The notes under the pieces: model-generated
Databases searched by the model: none
Told to the model about the DNA's origin: nothing
Seen by the model: the letters and a program-made list of their open reading frames with translations, nothing else
Shown: positions 45,669 through 55,802 of the stretch, one piece after another
How the letters are laid out: every line of letters starts with the position of its first letter
Position numbering within the stretch: the first letter of the stretch is position 1
Translations under genes and position numbers: made by a program
From: Pseudomonas sp. KU26590
Lineage (GTDB): Bacteria; Pseudomonadota; Gammaproteobacteria; Pseudomonadales; Pseudomonadaceae
Reading direction: 5' to 3'
NCBI RefSeq assembly: GCF_026153515.1
Contig: NZ_CP110644.1
Span: 780,501 to 844,500, forward strand
Length of the DNA stretch: 64,000 nucleotides

Positions 45669-46964
45669 TTGTTGCGCCCCTCCGCCGCACGCATCAGTCA
45701 TTTCTTACCCTCTCTGGCTTTGCTGATTGCCGGACTGGCGGCCGCGTACGTGAAAGACCTCAACGTCTTCTTCACCTCACTCTTCAACGTACTGCCCACG
45801 CTGGTGCTGTTGCTGGGTGGCGCATATTGCGGCGTGTACAAGCGACAACGTGAGCTGTTCCTGATGATCACCGTGTACATCGCCTATTTCCTGCTCGATA
45901 CACAGACTGATTACTACCGGGATAACGGAAAAGTCCGAGAGGACGCCGCCGTGGTGTTTCATCTGTGTTGCCTCTTGCTGCCAGTCCTGTTCGGGCTGTA
46001 CGCGGCGTGGGAAGAGCGGACCCATCTGTTTCAGGACCTGGTTGCACGGCTGGCCGTCCTGGTCGCAGTCGGCAGCGTCGCGCTAGGTCTCGAACAGAGC
46101 TTTCCCGCCGGGCTGCTGGCCTGGCTCGCCGACATCCGCTGGCCGGCGCTGCACGGGGAATGGATGAGCCTGATCCAGCTTTCCTACGTAACCTTTCTCA
46201 TCGCGTTCGCCGTGTTGATCACGCAGTACGTTTATAAGCCGCGCCCCCTGCATGCGGCGCAACTGGTGGGGTTGCTCGGGATGTTCTGGGCATTACCCAA
46301 AACCTTCATCCTGCCATTCACCCTGAACATCATGTGCAGTCAGGTGATGCTGATGATTGCGGCGGCGGTCGCGCACGAGGCCTACCAAATGGCTTTCCGT
46401 GATGAGCTCACCGGGCTGCCAGGCCGACGCGCACTCAACGAGCGGATGCAGCGACTGGGCCGTAATTACGTGCTGGCGATGAGCGACGTCGATCATTTCA
46501 AGAAATTCAACGATACCCACGGTCACGACGTCGGCGACCAGGTGCTGCGTCTGGTGGCGAGCAAATTGTCGAAGATCAGCAACGGCGGCGGGCGCGCCTA
46601 TCGCTATGGCGGCGAAGAGTTTGCCATCGTGTTCGCCGGAAAAACCCTCGAAGAATGCATGCCGCACCTTGAGGTCATCCGCGAAACCATTGCCAGTTAT
46701 CAGATTCAGCTGCGCAATCAGGACAATCGCCCGAATGATGACCTGCAAGGGCGTCAGCGTCGGGCGGGGTCCCAGGCTTCAGCGGTGTCGGTCACGGTCA
46801 GCATCGGCGTGGCGGAGCGTCTGCCCGAGCACCGTAATCCGGATGAAGTCCTGAAGTCCGCTGACCAGGCGTTGTATGCCGCCAAAGGCGCCGGGCGTAA
46901 CTGCGTCATCAGTCACGCACAGACCAGCAAACGCGGCGCTGTTCGCATGGCCGCCGCTGGCTAA
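45669..46964 (+). CDS. Membrane diguanylate cyclase (GGDEF)
   Basis: 431 residues from a TTG at 45669 preceded by AGGAGA. About six to seven membrane segments lie in residues 10-235. The GGDEF domain (about 245-420) begins RDELTGLPGRRALNERM and has the active motif YRYGGEEFAIVF, so it should make cyclic di-GMP. The RxxD product-inhibition site normally five residues before GGEEF is absent. An insertion-like loop near 355-375 (NDDLQGRQRR) is less usual. It sits between two acyl-CoA dehydrogenase genes without any obvious tie to them. Confidence 0.9.
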   Translation: MLRPSAARISHFLPSLALLIAGLAAAYVKDLNVFFTSLFNVLPTLVLLLGGAYCGVYKRQRELFLMITVYIAYFLLDTQTDYYRDNGKVREDAAVVFHLCCLLLPVLFGLYAAWEERTHLFQDLVARLAVLVAVGSVALGLEQSFPAGLLAWLADIRWPALHGEWMSLIQLSYVTFLIAFAVLITQYVYKPRPLHAAQLVGLLGMFWALPKTFILPFTLNIMCSQVMLMIAAAVAHEAYQMAFRDELTGLPGRRALNERMQRLGRNYVLAMSDVDHFKKFNDTHGHDVGDQVLRLVASKLSKISNGGGRAYRYGGEEFAIVFAGKTLEECMPHLEVIRETIASYQIQLRNQDNRPNDDLQGRQRRAGSQASAVSVTVSIGVAERLPEHRNPDEVLKSADQALYAAKGAGRNCVISHAQTSKRGAVRMAAAG

Positions 46965-47187
46965 AACCTCCTTTTTTTCATCATTGGACGAACGCGCAGG
47001 CGGCGGTGCGCGGGGGTGGGCTTGACTGTTGCTTGAGCGTGACCAGATCTTTGATAATAGTCACGCGTTGACCCTATGTGTCGCAAATGGTGTTCAGGTA
47101 CACTCGTCCCACTGACACACCGGCGCCGCAACATCCCTGCTGTGCCGCTCCTCCCCCGAGTTCTTTGCCGCTGAAACGAGGTTTGCC

Positions 47188-48966
47188 ATGGCTGACTACA
47201 AAGCGCCCTTGCGCGATATGCGCTTCGTCCTCAATGAAGTGTTCGAAGTCTCCCGACTTTGGGCCACGCTTCCCGAACTGTCTGAAACTGTGGACGCCGA
47301 GACCGTCGAGGCGATTCTCGAAGAGGCGGGCAAAGTCACTGGCAGATCCGTTGCACCCCTGAGCCGCGCGGCCGATGAAGAAGGCTGTCACTGGAAAGAC
47401 ACCGTCGTCACCACCCCGGCAGGTTTCGTTCAGGCCTATAAAACCTACGCGGAAGGTGGCTGGGTCGGCGTCGGCGGTAACCCGGAATTCGGCGGCATGG
47501 GCATGCCCAAAGCGGTGTCGGCTCAGGTTGAAGAGATGGTCAACTCCGCCAGCCTGGCATTCGGGCTGTACCCGATGCTGACGTCCGGCGCCTGCGTCTC
47601 GATCAATAACCACGCCAGCGAAGCGCTGAAAGCCAAATACCTGCCTAACATGTACGCGGGCGTATGGGCCGGTTCGATGTGCCTGACCGAAGCCCACGCC
47701 GGCACTGATCTCGGGATTATCCGCACGAAAGCGGAGCCCCAGGCTGACGGGTCCTACAAGATCAGCGGTACTAAAATCTTCATCACCGGCGGCGAGCACG
47801 ACCTCACCGAGAACATCATTCATCTCGTACTGGCCAAGCTGCCGGACGCCCCGGCGGGGCCTAAGGGCATTTCGCTGTTCCTCGTACCGAAGATCATGGT
47901 CAATGACGACGGCAGCCTGGGTGAGCGCAACACGGTGTTCTGCGGGTCTATCGAGCACAAGATGGGCATTCAGGCGTCGGCCACCTGCGTGATGAATTTC
48001 GATCAGGCCGCGGGCTATCTGATCGGCGAGCCGAATAAAGGCCTCGCGGCGATGTTCACCATGATGAATTACGAGCGTCTGGGTGTCGGCATTCAAGGCC
48101 TGGCGTCCGGCGAGCGTTCGTATCAAAACGCGATCGAGTATGCCCGCGACCGCTTGCAGAGCCGGGCCCCGACGGGCGCGCAGTCCAAGGACACCCTTGC
48201 TGACCCGATCATCGTTCACCCCGATGTGCGTCGCATGCTGTTGACCATGAAGGCGCTGAACGAAGGTGGTCGCGCGTTCTCCACGTACGTCGCCATGCAA
48301 CTGGACACCGCCAAGTACAGCGAAGACGCCGACGTGCGTCAGCGCGCCGATGCGTTGGTTGCGCTGCTGACGCCGGTCGCCAAAGCCTTCCTCACCGACA
48401 TGGGCCTGGAGATCACTGTGCACGGTCAACAGGTGTTCGGCGGTCACGGTTACATTCGTGAGTGGGGACAGGAACAACTGGTGCGTGACGTGCGCATTAC
48501 CCAGATCTACGAAGGCACCAACGGCATTCAGGCACTGGACCTGATGGGCCGGAAGGTCGTCGCCAGTGGCGGGGCGTACTACAAGCTGTTCTCCGACGAA
48601 GTCCGTCAATTCATCGCTTCGTCCGACAGCTCGCAGGCCGAGTTCACCAAGCCATTGGCCGCAGCGCTGACTACGCTGGACGAATTGACCGACTGGGTGC
48701 TGGACCGGGCGCGTAGCAACCCGAATGAAATCGGTGCCGCGTCCGTTGAGTATCTGCATGCATTCGGGTACACGGCCTACGCCTATATGTGGGCGATGAT
48801 GGCAAAAGCGGCGTGGGGCAAAGAAGCTCAGGAAGATTTCTATGCCGGCAAGCTAGGCACTGCGCGTTTCTACTTCGCGCGTCTGCTGCCGCGGATTCAG
48901 TCACTTTCGGCGTCTGTTAAGGCGGGCAGCGAGTCACTGTACCTGTTGGAGGCGTCACAGTTCTGA
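47188..48966 (+). CDS. Acyl-CoA dehydrogenase, second paralogue
   Basis: 592 residues from the ATG at 47188 with GAGG 9 nt before it. It is a close paralogue of the gene at 43685: the same start pattern (DYKAPLRDMRFVLNEVFE), SMCLTEAHAGTDLGIIRTKA near residue 160, KIFITGGEHD near 195 and VFGGHGYIREWGQEQLVRD near 420. It likely handles a different chain length. The order matches PA0508 (FadE2) of P. aeruginosa. The 223-bp leader before it has no PsrA box as clear as that of the first gene. Confidence 0.93.
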   Translation: MADYKAPLRDMRFVLNEVFEVSRLWATLPELSETVDAETVEAILEEAGKVTGRSVAPLSRAADEEGCHWKDTVVTTPAGFVQAYKTYAEGGWVGVGGNPEFGGMGMPKAVSAQVEEMVNSASLAFGLYPMLTSGACVSINNHASEALKAKYLPNMYAGVWAGSMCLTEAHAGTDLGIIRTKAEPQADGSYKISGTKIFITGGEHDLTENIIHLVLAKLPDAPAGPKGISLFLVPKIMVNDDGSLGERNTVFCGSIEHKMGIQASATCVMNFDQAAGYLIGEPNKGLAAMFTMMNYERLGVGIQGLASGERSYQNAIEYARDRLQSRAPTGAQSKDTLADPIIVHPDVRRMLLTMKALNEGGRAFSTYVAMQLDTAKYSEDADVRQRADALVALLTPVAKAFLTDMGLEITVHGQQVFGGHGYIREWGQEQLVRDVRITQIYEGTNGIQALDLMGRKVVASGGAYYKLFSDEVRQFIASSDSSQAEFTKPLAAALTTLDELTDWVLDRARSNPNEIGAASVEYLHAFGYTAYAYMWAMMAKAAWGKEAQEDFYAGKLGTARFYFARLLPRIQSLSASVKAGSESLYLLEASQF

Positions 48967-48980
48967 CACTGGGAAATGCG

Positions 48981-48998
48981 TGTAAGCATTTGCTTACA
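48981..48998 (+). promoter_or_regulatory. GacA upstream activating site
   Basis: TGTAAG-CATTTG-CTTACA is an exact match to the 18-bp GacA box TGTAAG-N6-CTTACA that activates the Rsm small RNA genes. A candidate -10, TTTAAT at 49041-49046, lies 42 bp downstream. Confidence 0.93.
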
Positions 48999-49052
48999 TG
49001 ACGTGATGGCAATCGGCTCTATCGCTTCAGTGGATCCAAGTTTAATCTACTC

Positions 49053-49183
49053 ACATGGACGTAGCGCAGGACGCGCAACAGATAACAGGGACACGTAAGG
49101 GATTGCCTGCCAGGATGGCGGGAAGAAATGGAAGTCATGGGAAACAGTCTGGAAAACCTCGCTTAGGCGGGGTTTTCTTTTTT
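49053..49183 (+). ncRNA. rsmY: Small regulatory RNA RsmY
   Basis: About 130 nt between a GacA-activated promoter and a strong terminator (AAAACCTCGC-TTAG-GCGGGGTTTT then T run, 49153-49183). Nine GGA motifs lie in the transcript, near 49057, 49069, 49089, 49100, 49113, 49121, 49130, 49140 and 49151, several in hairpin loops. Such motifs bind and sequester the translational repressors RsmA/RsmE. The segments GCGCAGGACGCGCAAC and ACAGGGACACGT resemble RsmY rather than RsmX or RsmZ as I recall them. The exact 5' end is estimated from the -10 box. Short ORFs across it are not genes. Confidence 0.87.
49153..49183 (+). terminator. Terminator of rsmY
   Basis: 10-bp stem (49153-49162 with 49167-49176, one G-U pair), UUAG loop and a following CTTTTTTC. 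Confidence 0.9.
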
Positions 49184-49337
49184 CTGCGTCCTGGAAAAGG
49201 GCTAGCCCTACGGCCGCTTCGATTGACGTGTCAGCGCGAAGGTAATGGCTTGATGATATGTGTCGCGGAACCCCTGTAACGGCCCAAGGTCGATTAGCTG
49301 TGCGGCCACATTGGGCCATTAATCAGGAGCTCCACCC

Positions 49338-49499
49338 ATGGACATCATTCGCATCATCATCGCCATCCTGCTGCCACCCTTGGGCGTGTTCCTGCAAGTC
49401 GGCTTCGCTGGCGCATTCTGGCTGAACATCCTGCTGACCTTGCTGGGCTACATCCCGGGGATCATCCACGCGATCTACATCATTGTCAGTCGCAAGTAA
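49338..49499 (+). CDS. YqaE/Pmp3-family membrane peptide
   Basis: 53 residues: MDIIRIIIAILLPPLGVFLQ, then two hydrophobic helices joined by a short turn (FWLNILLTLLGYIPG near 28-41) and ending SRK. This is the complete form of the Pmp3/YqaE family of small hydrophobic proteins linked to membrane potential and salt or cold stress. CAGGAG lies 9 nt before the ATG. Confidence 0.93.
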   Translation: MDIIRIIIAILLPPLGVFLQVGFAGAFWLNILLTLLGYIPGIIHAIYIIVSRK

Positions 49500-49533
49500 C
49501 CCGATCCGGTAAACACCGCCCTTCCTGTCTCAG

Positions 49534-49563
49534 GTCAGCTGACATAGAGTCCGACGTCGGACT
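49534..49563. promoter_or_regulatory. Two adjacent palindromes upstream of the EamA gene
   Basis: GTCAGCTGAC (49534-49543) and AGTCCGACGTCGGACT (49548-49563) are both perfect palindromes, ending 21 bp before the permease ATG. They are likely an operator for an unlinked regulator. Confidence 0.5.
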
Positions 49564-49584
49564 TTATGATCAGGACGGTCAGGG

Positions 49585-50451
49585 ATGGACGTTGTTTTGG
49601 GATTGCTCGCCGCTCTGTTCTGGGGCGGCACAGACTTTCTGGTTGGGCTCAACGCCCGAGCGGTAGGGGTCAAGCGGGCGGTTTATTTCGGTCAGGCGCT
49701 TGGCTTCCTGATCATGTGCGTGCTCTTGCTGTGCTACCCGGCCTTCCTCTCCAAATCATTCTCTGCCCCTTGGCCTGCTTGGCTTCTGGGTGTGCTGGCC
49801 TCGGTTTTCACGGTCTGCGGCGCGCTGGCCCTATCCAAAGCGTTCGCGCTCGGCAAGGCCTCAATCGTTGCTCCTCTGGTGACGTCGTACGGCGTATTCA
49901 CCACGCTCTTGTCGTGGGCGAGCGGCGAGCAGATCTCGATGACGCAGCTGCTGTTGATCGCGTTGTGCATGCTGGGAGTCGTTCTGTCGAGCATCACGTC
50001 TGGCGAAGATTCCACGGCGAAAAAGCACAACCGGGAAGCGATCGTTTACGCACTGGGCGCCGCCTTGCTGTACGGGTCGAGCTTCTGGATGCAGGGCCGT
50101 TACGCGTTGCCAGCACTGGGCCCCGTCACGATGCTCTGGCTTGGGTATCTGGTGGGCCTCGCCGTGTTGTCGCCGATGATTTTGCGGATGAAAGACGCCC
50201 TGAAGCTGCCGCCTGCGCGCGCCGGGGTAACCCTTGTGGCGGCGAGTCTGCTGAACCTGGGTGGTTTCTCCGCGTTCTCGTATGGCGCGATGGTGGGGTC
50301 GATTTCCGTGGTCACCGTCATCAGCACCCTCTCAGGGGGGATCGCCGCCGTGCTTGGCTTCCTGTTCTTCAAAGAGCGGCTCAGCGCCATTCAGGTCTGC
50401 GGGGTAGGGCTGGTATTGATCGGTGCCGTGGCGCTGCACGTGTATGGCTGA
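49585..50451 (+). CDS. EamA-family (DMT) permease
   Basis: 288 residues with ten membrane segments in two EamA repeats; it begins MDVVLGLLAALFWGGTDFLV and the second repeat begins near REAIVYALGAALLYGSSFW. The signature GTDFLVGLNAR differs from RarD and places it in another branch. Substrate unknown, probably export of a metabolite. The palindromes just upstream suggest repression in the absence of an inducer. Confidence 0.88.
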   Translation: MDVVLGLLAALFWGGTDFLVGLNARAVGVKRAVYFGQALGFLIMCVLLLCYPAFLSKSFSAPWPAWLLGVLASVFTVCGALALSKAFALGKASIVAPLVTSYGVFTTLLSWASGEQISMTQLLLIALCMLGVVLSSITSGEDSTAKKHNREAIVYALGAALLYGSSFWMQGRYALPALGPVTMLWLGYLVGLAVLSPMILRMKDALKLPPARAGVTLVAASLLNLGGFSAFSYGAMVGSISVVTVISTLSGGIAAVLGFLFFKERLSAIQVCGVGLVLIGAVALHVYG

Positions 50452-50543
50452 GTGCATGTGTTCGTTGTTTCAGTGGGCCCGCAGGTTCAAATCAAACAGA
50501 GCAACATCTTTGGTCGCTGGTAATTCCAGGGCCAAATGCACTG

Positions 50544-50630
50544 TGTAGGAGCCGGCTTGCTGGCGAAAGCGTCATGTAAGACGCCGCAGTGTCGCCTGGA
50601 CGCGCGGTTCGCCAGCAAGCCGGCTCCTAC
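50544..50630. repeat. REP doublet of the second type
   Basis: Inverted arms GTAGGAGCCGGCTTGCTGGC and complement, around a 45-bp spacer. This is the only complete doublet of the second REP core type in the window. It lies between converging EamA and peptidase genes. Confidence 0.9.
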
Positions 50631-50677
50631 GAATTTCGGGCCGCCATCAACACTTGGGACGGCAAATGCCTGACACC

Positions 50678-52504
50678 TCAACCATTAATCACCTTCCGGT
50701 AAAACGCCCACTCGGTTTCCAGTGCATGGGCCAGGTTGGCGGCTTTGCGGAAGCCGTGGCGTTCGTCAGGATAGAAGTGCCCTTCCGCCGGTATACCGTT
50801 TTCCAGCAACGCATTGAGCATGTCGCGGGTCTGAGCGGGGACGACGACTGCGTCGAGTTCTCCCTGGAAGAAGATCACCGGCACTTTGATCTGGTCTGCA
50901 TGCAGCAGCGGCGTGCGCTCCCGGTAGCGCGCCATGTCGACGTCGGGGTCGCCGATCAGCCAGTCCAGATAATCCGCTTCGAACTTGTGCGTGGCTTCCG
51001 CCAGCGCGAGCGGGTCACTCACCCCATACAGGCTTGCCCCTGCGCGGAACACATCCTTGAACGCCAATGCGCACAGCGTCGTATAGCCGCCTGCACTGCC
51101 GCCGCGGATGAATGCGTTTGCCGGGTCGATCAGGCCCTGGTTGCCCAGATATTCAACCACTGCACAGGCGTCTTCGACATCGACAACGCCCCATTCCAGA
51201 AACAGTGCCTGGCGATAGGCGCGGCCATAACCGGTGCTGCCGCGATAGTTGAGGTCGGCGACGGCGAAGCCCCGTTGCGTCCAGAACTGAATGCGCGGGT
51301 CCAGCGCCGGATAGCAGGCGGAGGTCGGGCCGCCGTGGATAAATACCACCAGCGGCGGCTTGTCGTCGCCATTCATCGCTGGATAAAAATACCCGTGGGC
51401 TTCGCTGGTGCCGCTCGGATAACGCAGGGTTTGCGGCTGGCTGATGCGTTCGACGGGGAGCGGGCTCACGCCGCCGCCCAAGACATGAACGCGCTTGTCA
51501 GCACGACCGATGGCAATCACCGCAGAAGGGCTGACCGGCGACGCCGCGATGCAGTAAATGTAATTCGCATCGACCGCGAGGCTTCTGAAACGACTGTAAT
51601 CGCCGCTGAAATCTTCAACTGAACCCTGCGCCGAGCGCACGCCGAGCAGGCCTTTGCCGTCCTCGAACCAGGCGGCGAGGTACGCGCTGTCGCCGAGCGG
51701 CGCCCAAGTCGACGCGCCCAGCTGCCAGGGCGCCGAAGCGTGATCGGCAGGGGCGGCGGGCAGCGCTTCAAAGCCATCCAGCGTCTCAACCCACGGCTGC
51801 CAGAACCCGGCGCGGTCGGTCAAACAATACAAGCGGCCCGCTTCATCGAAACGGGGTTGCTGCAGCGATTCCAGCCCCAGTCCGCCTGCAAGACAGTGCG
51901 GCCGGCCCCATGCGAGGTCCGCCTGGCGTTCGACGCTCATCAGGCGTGAGGACGTCCATGGCTGATGGGGCCGCCACCACTCTATCCACACCAGCCGATT
52001 GCCATCCGGCCTGACGGTGGGCGATGCATAAAAGTCCGCGCCTTCGGCCAGTACGTGGCGGCGGCCGTCGGCTACGTCGATCGCGACCAACCGGTGAGTA
52101 TCCTTATCCTCCTCAACCGCCAGAATCTGCCCACGCGCATAGCGGACATCTCCGAAGAGTTTGTCGCCTTGGGTTAGAGGGTGAGGGGTTTGAGCGTCGA
52201 AGGGCTGGAGGTAAATCTGCTGGTCCGCTTCGTTGACGAACACCACCGCATCGTCGGTGAGGCAGAACGACCCGCCGCCATACTCATACACCCGGCTGCG
52301 CACGCTGAAACCCTCGGGCGTCAGGCAAGCCGCCGCGCCGTCTTGCCAGCGCCAGATGCGTGTCGCGGCATCCTGCGGGCGAAACTCACTCCAGAAAAGC
52401 CCCGCAGGGCTGACGCTGAGTTCGGCGAAATCGGTGCCTGCCGCCACAGCCTGGGCGGCAGAAAGAAGTTCAGGACTTGGCGATGAGGCGTGAGTTTCGT
52501 TCAT
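50678..52504 (-). CDS. pqqM: S9 prolyl-oligopeptidase-like protein of the PQQ cluster
   Basis: 608 residues from the ATG at 52504, which overlaps the pqqE end by 35 nt. A beta-propeller (about 30-350) precedes an alpha/beta hydrolase domain with nucleophile GGSAGGY, and an acidic residue and histidine in DAVVVPAQT and DERHGF. The gene follows pqqE in fluorescent pseudomonads, where it is called pqqM; a role in trimming the PqqA peptide is possible but not settled. The symbol is given by position and family only. Confidence 0.8.
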   Translation of the reverse strand: MNETHASSPSPELLSAAQAVAAGTDFAELSVSPAGLFWSEFRPQDAATRIWRWQDGAAACLTPEGFSVRSRVYEYGGGSFCLTDDAVVFVNEADQQIYLQPFDAQTPHPLTQGDKLFGDVRYARGQILAVEEDKDTHRLVAIDVADGRRHVLAEGADFYASPTVRPDGNRLVWIEWWRPHQPWTSSRLMSVERQADLAWGRPHCLAGGLGLESLQQPRFDEAGRLYCLTDRAGFWQPWVETLDGFEALPAAPADHASAPWQLGASTWAPLGDSAYLAAWFEDGKGLLGVRSAQGSVEDFSGDYSRFRSLAVDANYIYCIAASPVSPSAVIAIGRADKRVHVLGGGVSPLPVERISQPQTLRYPSGTSEAHGYFYPAMNGDDKPPLVVFIHGGPTSACYPALDPRIQFWTQRGFAVADLNYRGSTGYGRAYRQALFLEWGVVDVEDACAVVEYLGNQGLIDPANAFIRGGSAGGYTTLCALAFKDVFRAGASLYGVSDPLALAEATHKFEADYLDWLIGDPDVDMARYRERTPLLHADQIKVPVIFFQGELDAVVVPAQTRDMLNALLENGIPAEGHFYPDERHGFRKAANLAHALETEWAFYRKVING

Positions 52505-53624
52505 TGCGGAAGGCCAGTTGCTCGATGGTCTGGCTAGCATACTCGGCTTCATCACGGGCCTGGGTGATCAAGTGGTGCTGCGGCGACTTGCTGCACACCG
52601 GGTCAGTGTTGCTCGCATCGCCGGTGAGCATGAACGCCTGACAACGGCAGCCGCCGAAGTCCTTTTCCTTCTCGTCGCAGGAGCGGCAAGGCTCTGGCAT
52701 CCACTCGTAACCGCGAAAGCGATTGAAGCCGAAAGACTCATACCAGATGTGCTGCATCGTGTGATCGCGCACATTGGGGAACTGAATCGGCATCTGCCGC
52801 GCGCCATGGCACGGCAGGGCAGTGCCATCCGGTGTCACGGTCAGGAACAGGTTGCCCCAGCCGTTCATGCAGGCTTTTGGGCGCTCTTCGTAGTAATCGG
52901 GGGTGACGAAGATCAGCTTCACCGGGTGGTTTTCAGCGGCCAGCTTGACCCGGTACTCGTTGGTGATGCGCTCGGCGCGCACGAGTTGGTCTTTGGTTGG
53001 CAGCAAACCCACCCGGTTCAGGTGTGCCCAGCCGTAGAACTGACAGGTCGCCAGCTCCACGAAGTCCGCTTCCAGTGCCACGCAGAGCTCGATGATCTTG
53101 TCGATCTTGTCGATGTTATGCCGGTGGGTCACGAAGTTGAGCACCATCGGATAGCCATGCTTTTTCACGGCGCGGGCCATTTCCAGCTTTTGCGCGAAAG
53201 CCTTCTTCGAACCGGCCAGCATGTTGTTCACTTGCTCGTCGCTGGCCTGGAAACTGATCTGAATGTGGTCCAGTCCGGCTTCCTTGAAGTCGATGATCTT
53301 CTGCTCGGTCAGGCCGATGCCGGAGGTGATCAGGTTGGTGTAGAAGCCCAGCCGCCGAGCTTCGGCGATCAGCTCGGCCAGATCCTGACGCACCAGTGGT
53401 TCGCCACCCGAAAAGCCGATCTGCGCCGCGCCCATCTGCCGGGCTTCGGCCATGACCTTGAACCACTGCTCGGTGCTCAGCTCCTTGCCCTGCTTGGCAA
53501 AATCCAGCGGGTTGGAGCAATACGGGCACTGCAACGGGCAGCGGTAGGTCAGCTCGGCGAGCAGCCACAATGGCAGCCCGACCGGGGGCGTGGGCGGAAT
53601 GTAGATGTCGGACTGGGTGTTCAC
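52470..53624 (-). CDS. pqqE: PqqA peptide cyclase (radical SAM)
   Basis: 384 residues from a GTG at 53624, 5 nt before the pqqD stop in transcription order; longer frames run antisense to pqqD. It joins the Glu and Tyr side chains of PqqA. The radical-SAM cluster [10 protein letters not shown] is near residue 25. The SPASM-type cysteines follow in [22 protein letters not shown] and GGCRCQAF. Confidence 0.97.
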   Translation of the reverse strand: MNTQSDIYIPPTPPVGLPLWLLAELTYRCPLQCPYCSNPLDFAKQGKELSTEQWFKVMAEARQMGAAQIGFSGGEPLVRQDLAELIAEARRLGFYTNLITSGIGLTEQKIIDFKEAGLDHIQISFQASDEQVNNMLAGSKKAFAQKLEMARAVKKHGYPMVLNFVTHRHNIDKIDKIIELCVALEADFVELATCQFYGWAHLNRVGLLPTKDQLVRAERITNEYRVKLAAENHPVKLIFVTPDYYEERPKACMNGWGNLFLTVTPDGTALPCHGARQMPIQFPNVRDHTMQHIWYESFGFNRFRGYEWMPEPCRSCDEKEKDFGGCRCQAFMLTGDASNTDPVCSKSPQHHLITQARDEAEYASQTIEQLAFRNERNSRLIAKS

Positions 53625-53628
53625 TGAG

Positions 53629-53904
53629 TCAGGCAAATTCGATCCAGAGTTCTGCACGGGCGACCTCCATGAATTGCTCGACGTCAGTGCCGAGCTCGGG
53701 AACGCCGGGAAATTGTTCGTCAAGCGAGGCGATGATGGCGCCGACGCTGCGCTGACCATCGATCAGGCCGCCAATCGCGCTGGCGCTGTCATTGAGCTTG
53801 ATCATGCCCTCGGGGTAGAGCAGCACGTGGCCGTCTTGCGCGGGCTCGAACTGGAAACGATAACCGCGGCGCCAGCTGGGCACCTGCTCACGATTGAAGC
53901 TCAT
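53629..53904 (-). CDS. pqqD: PQQ peptide chaperone PqqD
   Basis: 91 residues, normal. It binds PqqA and presents it to Pqq[21 protein letters not shown] and the [20 protein letters not shown] stretch are typical. The start overlaps the pqqC stop (ATGA). Confidence 0.96.
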   Translation of the reverse strand: MSFNREQVPSWRRGYRFQFEPAQDGHVLLYPEGMIKLNDSASAIGGLIDGQRSVGAIIASLDEQFPGVPELGTDVEQFMEVARAELWIEFA

Positions 53905-54656
53905 AGGGCGATTCCTTTGTGCCAGACGCGTTGGTCGGTCACGCTGTGATAGGGCGGGCGCTTCAGCTCGTACGCCATGCTCATGGCATCGAGCATGCTC
54001 CACAAAATGTCGAGTTTGAACTGCAGAATTTCCAGCATGCGCTGCTGGCCTTCCCGCGTGGTGTAGTGCTGCAGCGTGATCGCCAGACCATGCTCGACGT
54101 CGCGGCGGGCCTGACCCAGGCGGGTGCGGAAGTATTCGTAGCCGGCCGGGTCGATCCATGGATAGTGCTGCGGCCAGCTGTCCAGACGCGACTGGTGAAT
54201 CTGCGGCGCAAACAGCTCGGTCAGCGAACTGCTCGCCGCTTCCTGCCAATTGGCGCGACGGGCAAAGTTTACGTAGGCATCGACGGCAAATCGTACACCG
54301 GGCAGGACGAGTTCCTGCGAGCGCAGTTGGTCTGGGTCCAGCCCCACGGCTTGGCCCAGACGCAGCCAGGCTTCGATGCCGCCGTCTTCGCCGGGCGCGC
54401 CGTCATGGTCGAGCAAACGCTGAATCCACTCGCGGCGGATCTCCCGATCCGGGCAGTTGGCCAGGATCGCGGCGTCCTTCAGCGGGATATTCACCTGATA
54501 GTAGAACCGATTGGCGACCCAGCCCTGAATCTGCTCGCGGGTCGCGCGCCCTTCATACATCGCCACATGGAAAGGGTGATAGATGTGGTAATACGCGCCC
54601 TTGGCGCGCAGGGCCTGTTCGAATTCAGCGGGGGACAGCGGCGTTGCATCGCTCAT
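53901..54656 (-). CDS. pqqC: Pyrroloquinoline-quinone synthase
   Basis: 251 residues from the ATG at 54656. A cofactor-free oxidase that performs the last ring closure and eight-electron oxidation of PQQ. Helical bundle with [15 protein letters not shown] (His cluster) near 25 and [20 protein letters not shown] near 130. A 141-nt gap containing a lone REP-like arm separates it from pqqB. Confidence 0.97.
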   Translation of the reverse strand: MSDATPLSPAEFEQALRAKGAYYHIYHPFHVAMYEGRATREQIQGWVANRFYYQVNIPLKDAAILANCPDREIRREWIQRLLDHDGAPGEDGGIEAWLRLGQAVGLDPDQLRSQELVLPGVRFAVDAYVNFARRANWQEAASSSLTELFAPQIHQSRLDSWPQHYPWIDPAGYEYFRTRLGQARRDVEHGLAITLQHYTTREGQQRMLEILQFKLDILWSMLDAMSMAYELKRPPYHSVTDQRVWHKGIAL

Positions 54657-54797
54657 GTCGGCAGTTCTCGTCAAGAATGTCCGCAGATCCCGTGGGAGTG
54701 AGCTTGCTCACGAAGGCGATCTACCGGGGCCGTATCGGCAGGCTGACCTGACACCTTCATGAGCAAACTTAGCCCCACAGTCGGTTATTCAGCGTTC

Positions 54798-55709
54798 TTA
54801 AAGCTCGATGCTCATGCCATCGAACGCCACTTCGACGTTCCGCCGCGCCAGTTCAGCGCGCTCGGGCGAGTCTTCGTCGAGGATCGGGTTGGTGTTGTTG
54901 ATGTGGATAAGCACCTTGCGCTGTTGCGGCAGCTTCTCCAGCACTTCGAGCATGCCGCCGGGGCCGTTTTGCGCCAGATGACCCATTTCCGTCCCGGTGC
55001 GGGTGCCGACGCCACGGCGCTGCATTTCATCGTCATCCCACATCGTACCGTCGACCAACAGGCAGTCGGCGCCGCTCATTTTCTCCATGAGGGCATCGTC
55101 GACTTTACCCAGGCCCGGCGCGTAGAACAGTTTGCCGCCCGTGCTCAGGTCCTCGACCATCAAGCCGATGTTATCGCCCGGGTGCGGGTCGAATCGGCGT
55201 GGCGAGTAGGGCGGTGCCGCACTGCGCAGCGGAAACGGCGTAAAGCGCAGATTCGGGCAGGCCGGAATGATAAAGCTGCCTTCCAGCTCGATGCGATTCC
55301 GGGCCAGGCCGCCGTTCCAGTGTGTGAGCATGTTGAACAGTGGGAAACCCGTGCTCAGGTCCTCGTGGACCATGTCCGTGCACCAGACCTGATGCGGGCA
55401 GCCTTCACGCAGGCTCAGCAGCCCGGTGGTGTGGTCAATCTGGCTGTCCATCAAAATGATCGCGCTGATCCCGGTATCGCGCAGACCACGATTGGGCTGC
55501 ATCGGGGCAAAACCCTGAAGTTGTGCGCGGATGTCGGGAGAGGCGTTGCACAAGATCCAGTTCACACCGTCGTCCGACAGCGCGATGGACGACTGGGTGC
55601 GCGCGTGCGCCCGCAAGCTGCCGTCGCGAAAGCCTGCGCAATTGGCGCAGTTGCAGTTCCACTGAGGGAAACCACCGCCGGCGGCGGAACCGAGAATCTG
55701 GATGTGCAT
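54798..55709 (-). CDS. pqqB: PQQ biosynthesis protein PqqB
   Basis: 303 residues from the ATG at 55709. Metallo-beta-lactamase fold; the structural zinc motif [11 protein letters not shown] is near residue 17 and the [11 protein letters not shown] metal site near 90. It is thought to hydroxylate the cross-linked tyrosine. A terminator hairpin upstream separates it from pqqA. Confidence 0.96.
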   Translation of the reverse strand: MHIQILGSAAGGGFPQWNCNCANCAGFRDGSLRAHARTQSSIALSDDGVNWILCNASPDIRAQLQGFAPMQPNRGLRDTGISAIILMDSQIDHTTGLLSLREGCPHQVWCTDMVHEDLSTGFPLFNMLTHWNGGLARNRIELEGSFIIPACPNLRFTPFPLRSAAPPYSPRRFDPHPGDNIGLMVEDLSTGGKLFYAPGLGKVDDALMEKMSGADCLLVDGTMWDDDEMQRRGVGTRTGTEMGHLAQNGPGGMLEVLEKLPQQRKVLIHINNTNPILDEDSPERAELARRNVEVAFDGMSIEL

Positions 55710-55761
55710 GTGAACCCCGTAGCGACGGGCCAGGCGGCCCTGAAATCTGAATCGCGTTAAT

Positions 55762-55786
55762 AAAAAAGCCCCGGCGAACCGAGGCT
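55762..55786 (-). terminator. Internal terminator between pqqA and pqqB
   Basis: Read on the minus strand AGCCTCGG-TTCG-CCGGGGCT is followed by six T, 17 nt after the pqqA stop. A UUCG tetraloop caps the 8-bp stem. It should end most transcripts after pqqA and let only part read into pqqBCDEM. Confidence 0.88.
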
Positions 55787-55802
55787 TCTCACCGCGCAAC
55801 AA

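Noticed and set aside
49055..49319. ORFs of 74 and 90 codons over the rsmY region
   Set aside because: They cover a transcript with GacA box, GGA motifs and terminator; coding statistics are poor and no ribosome sites fit.
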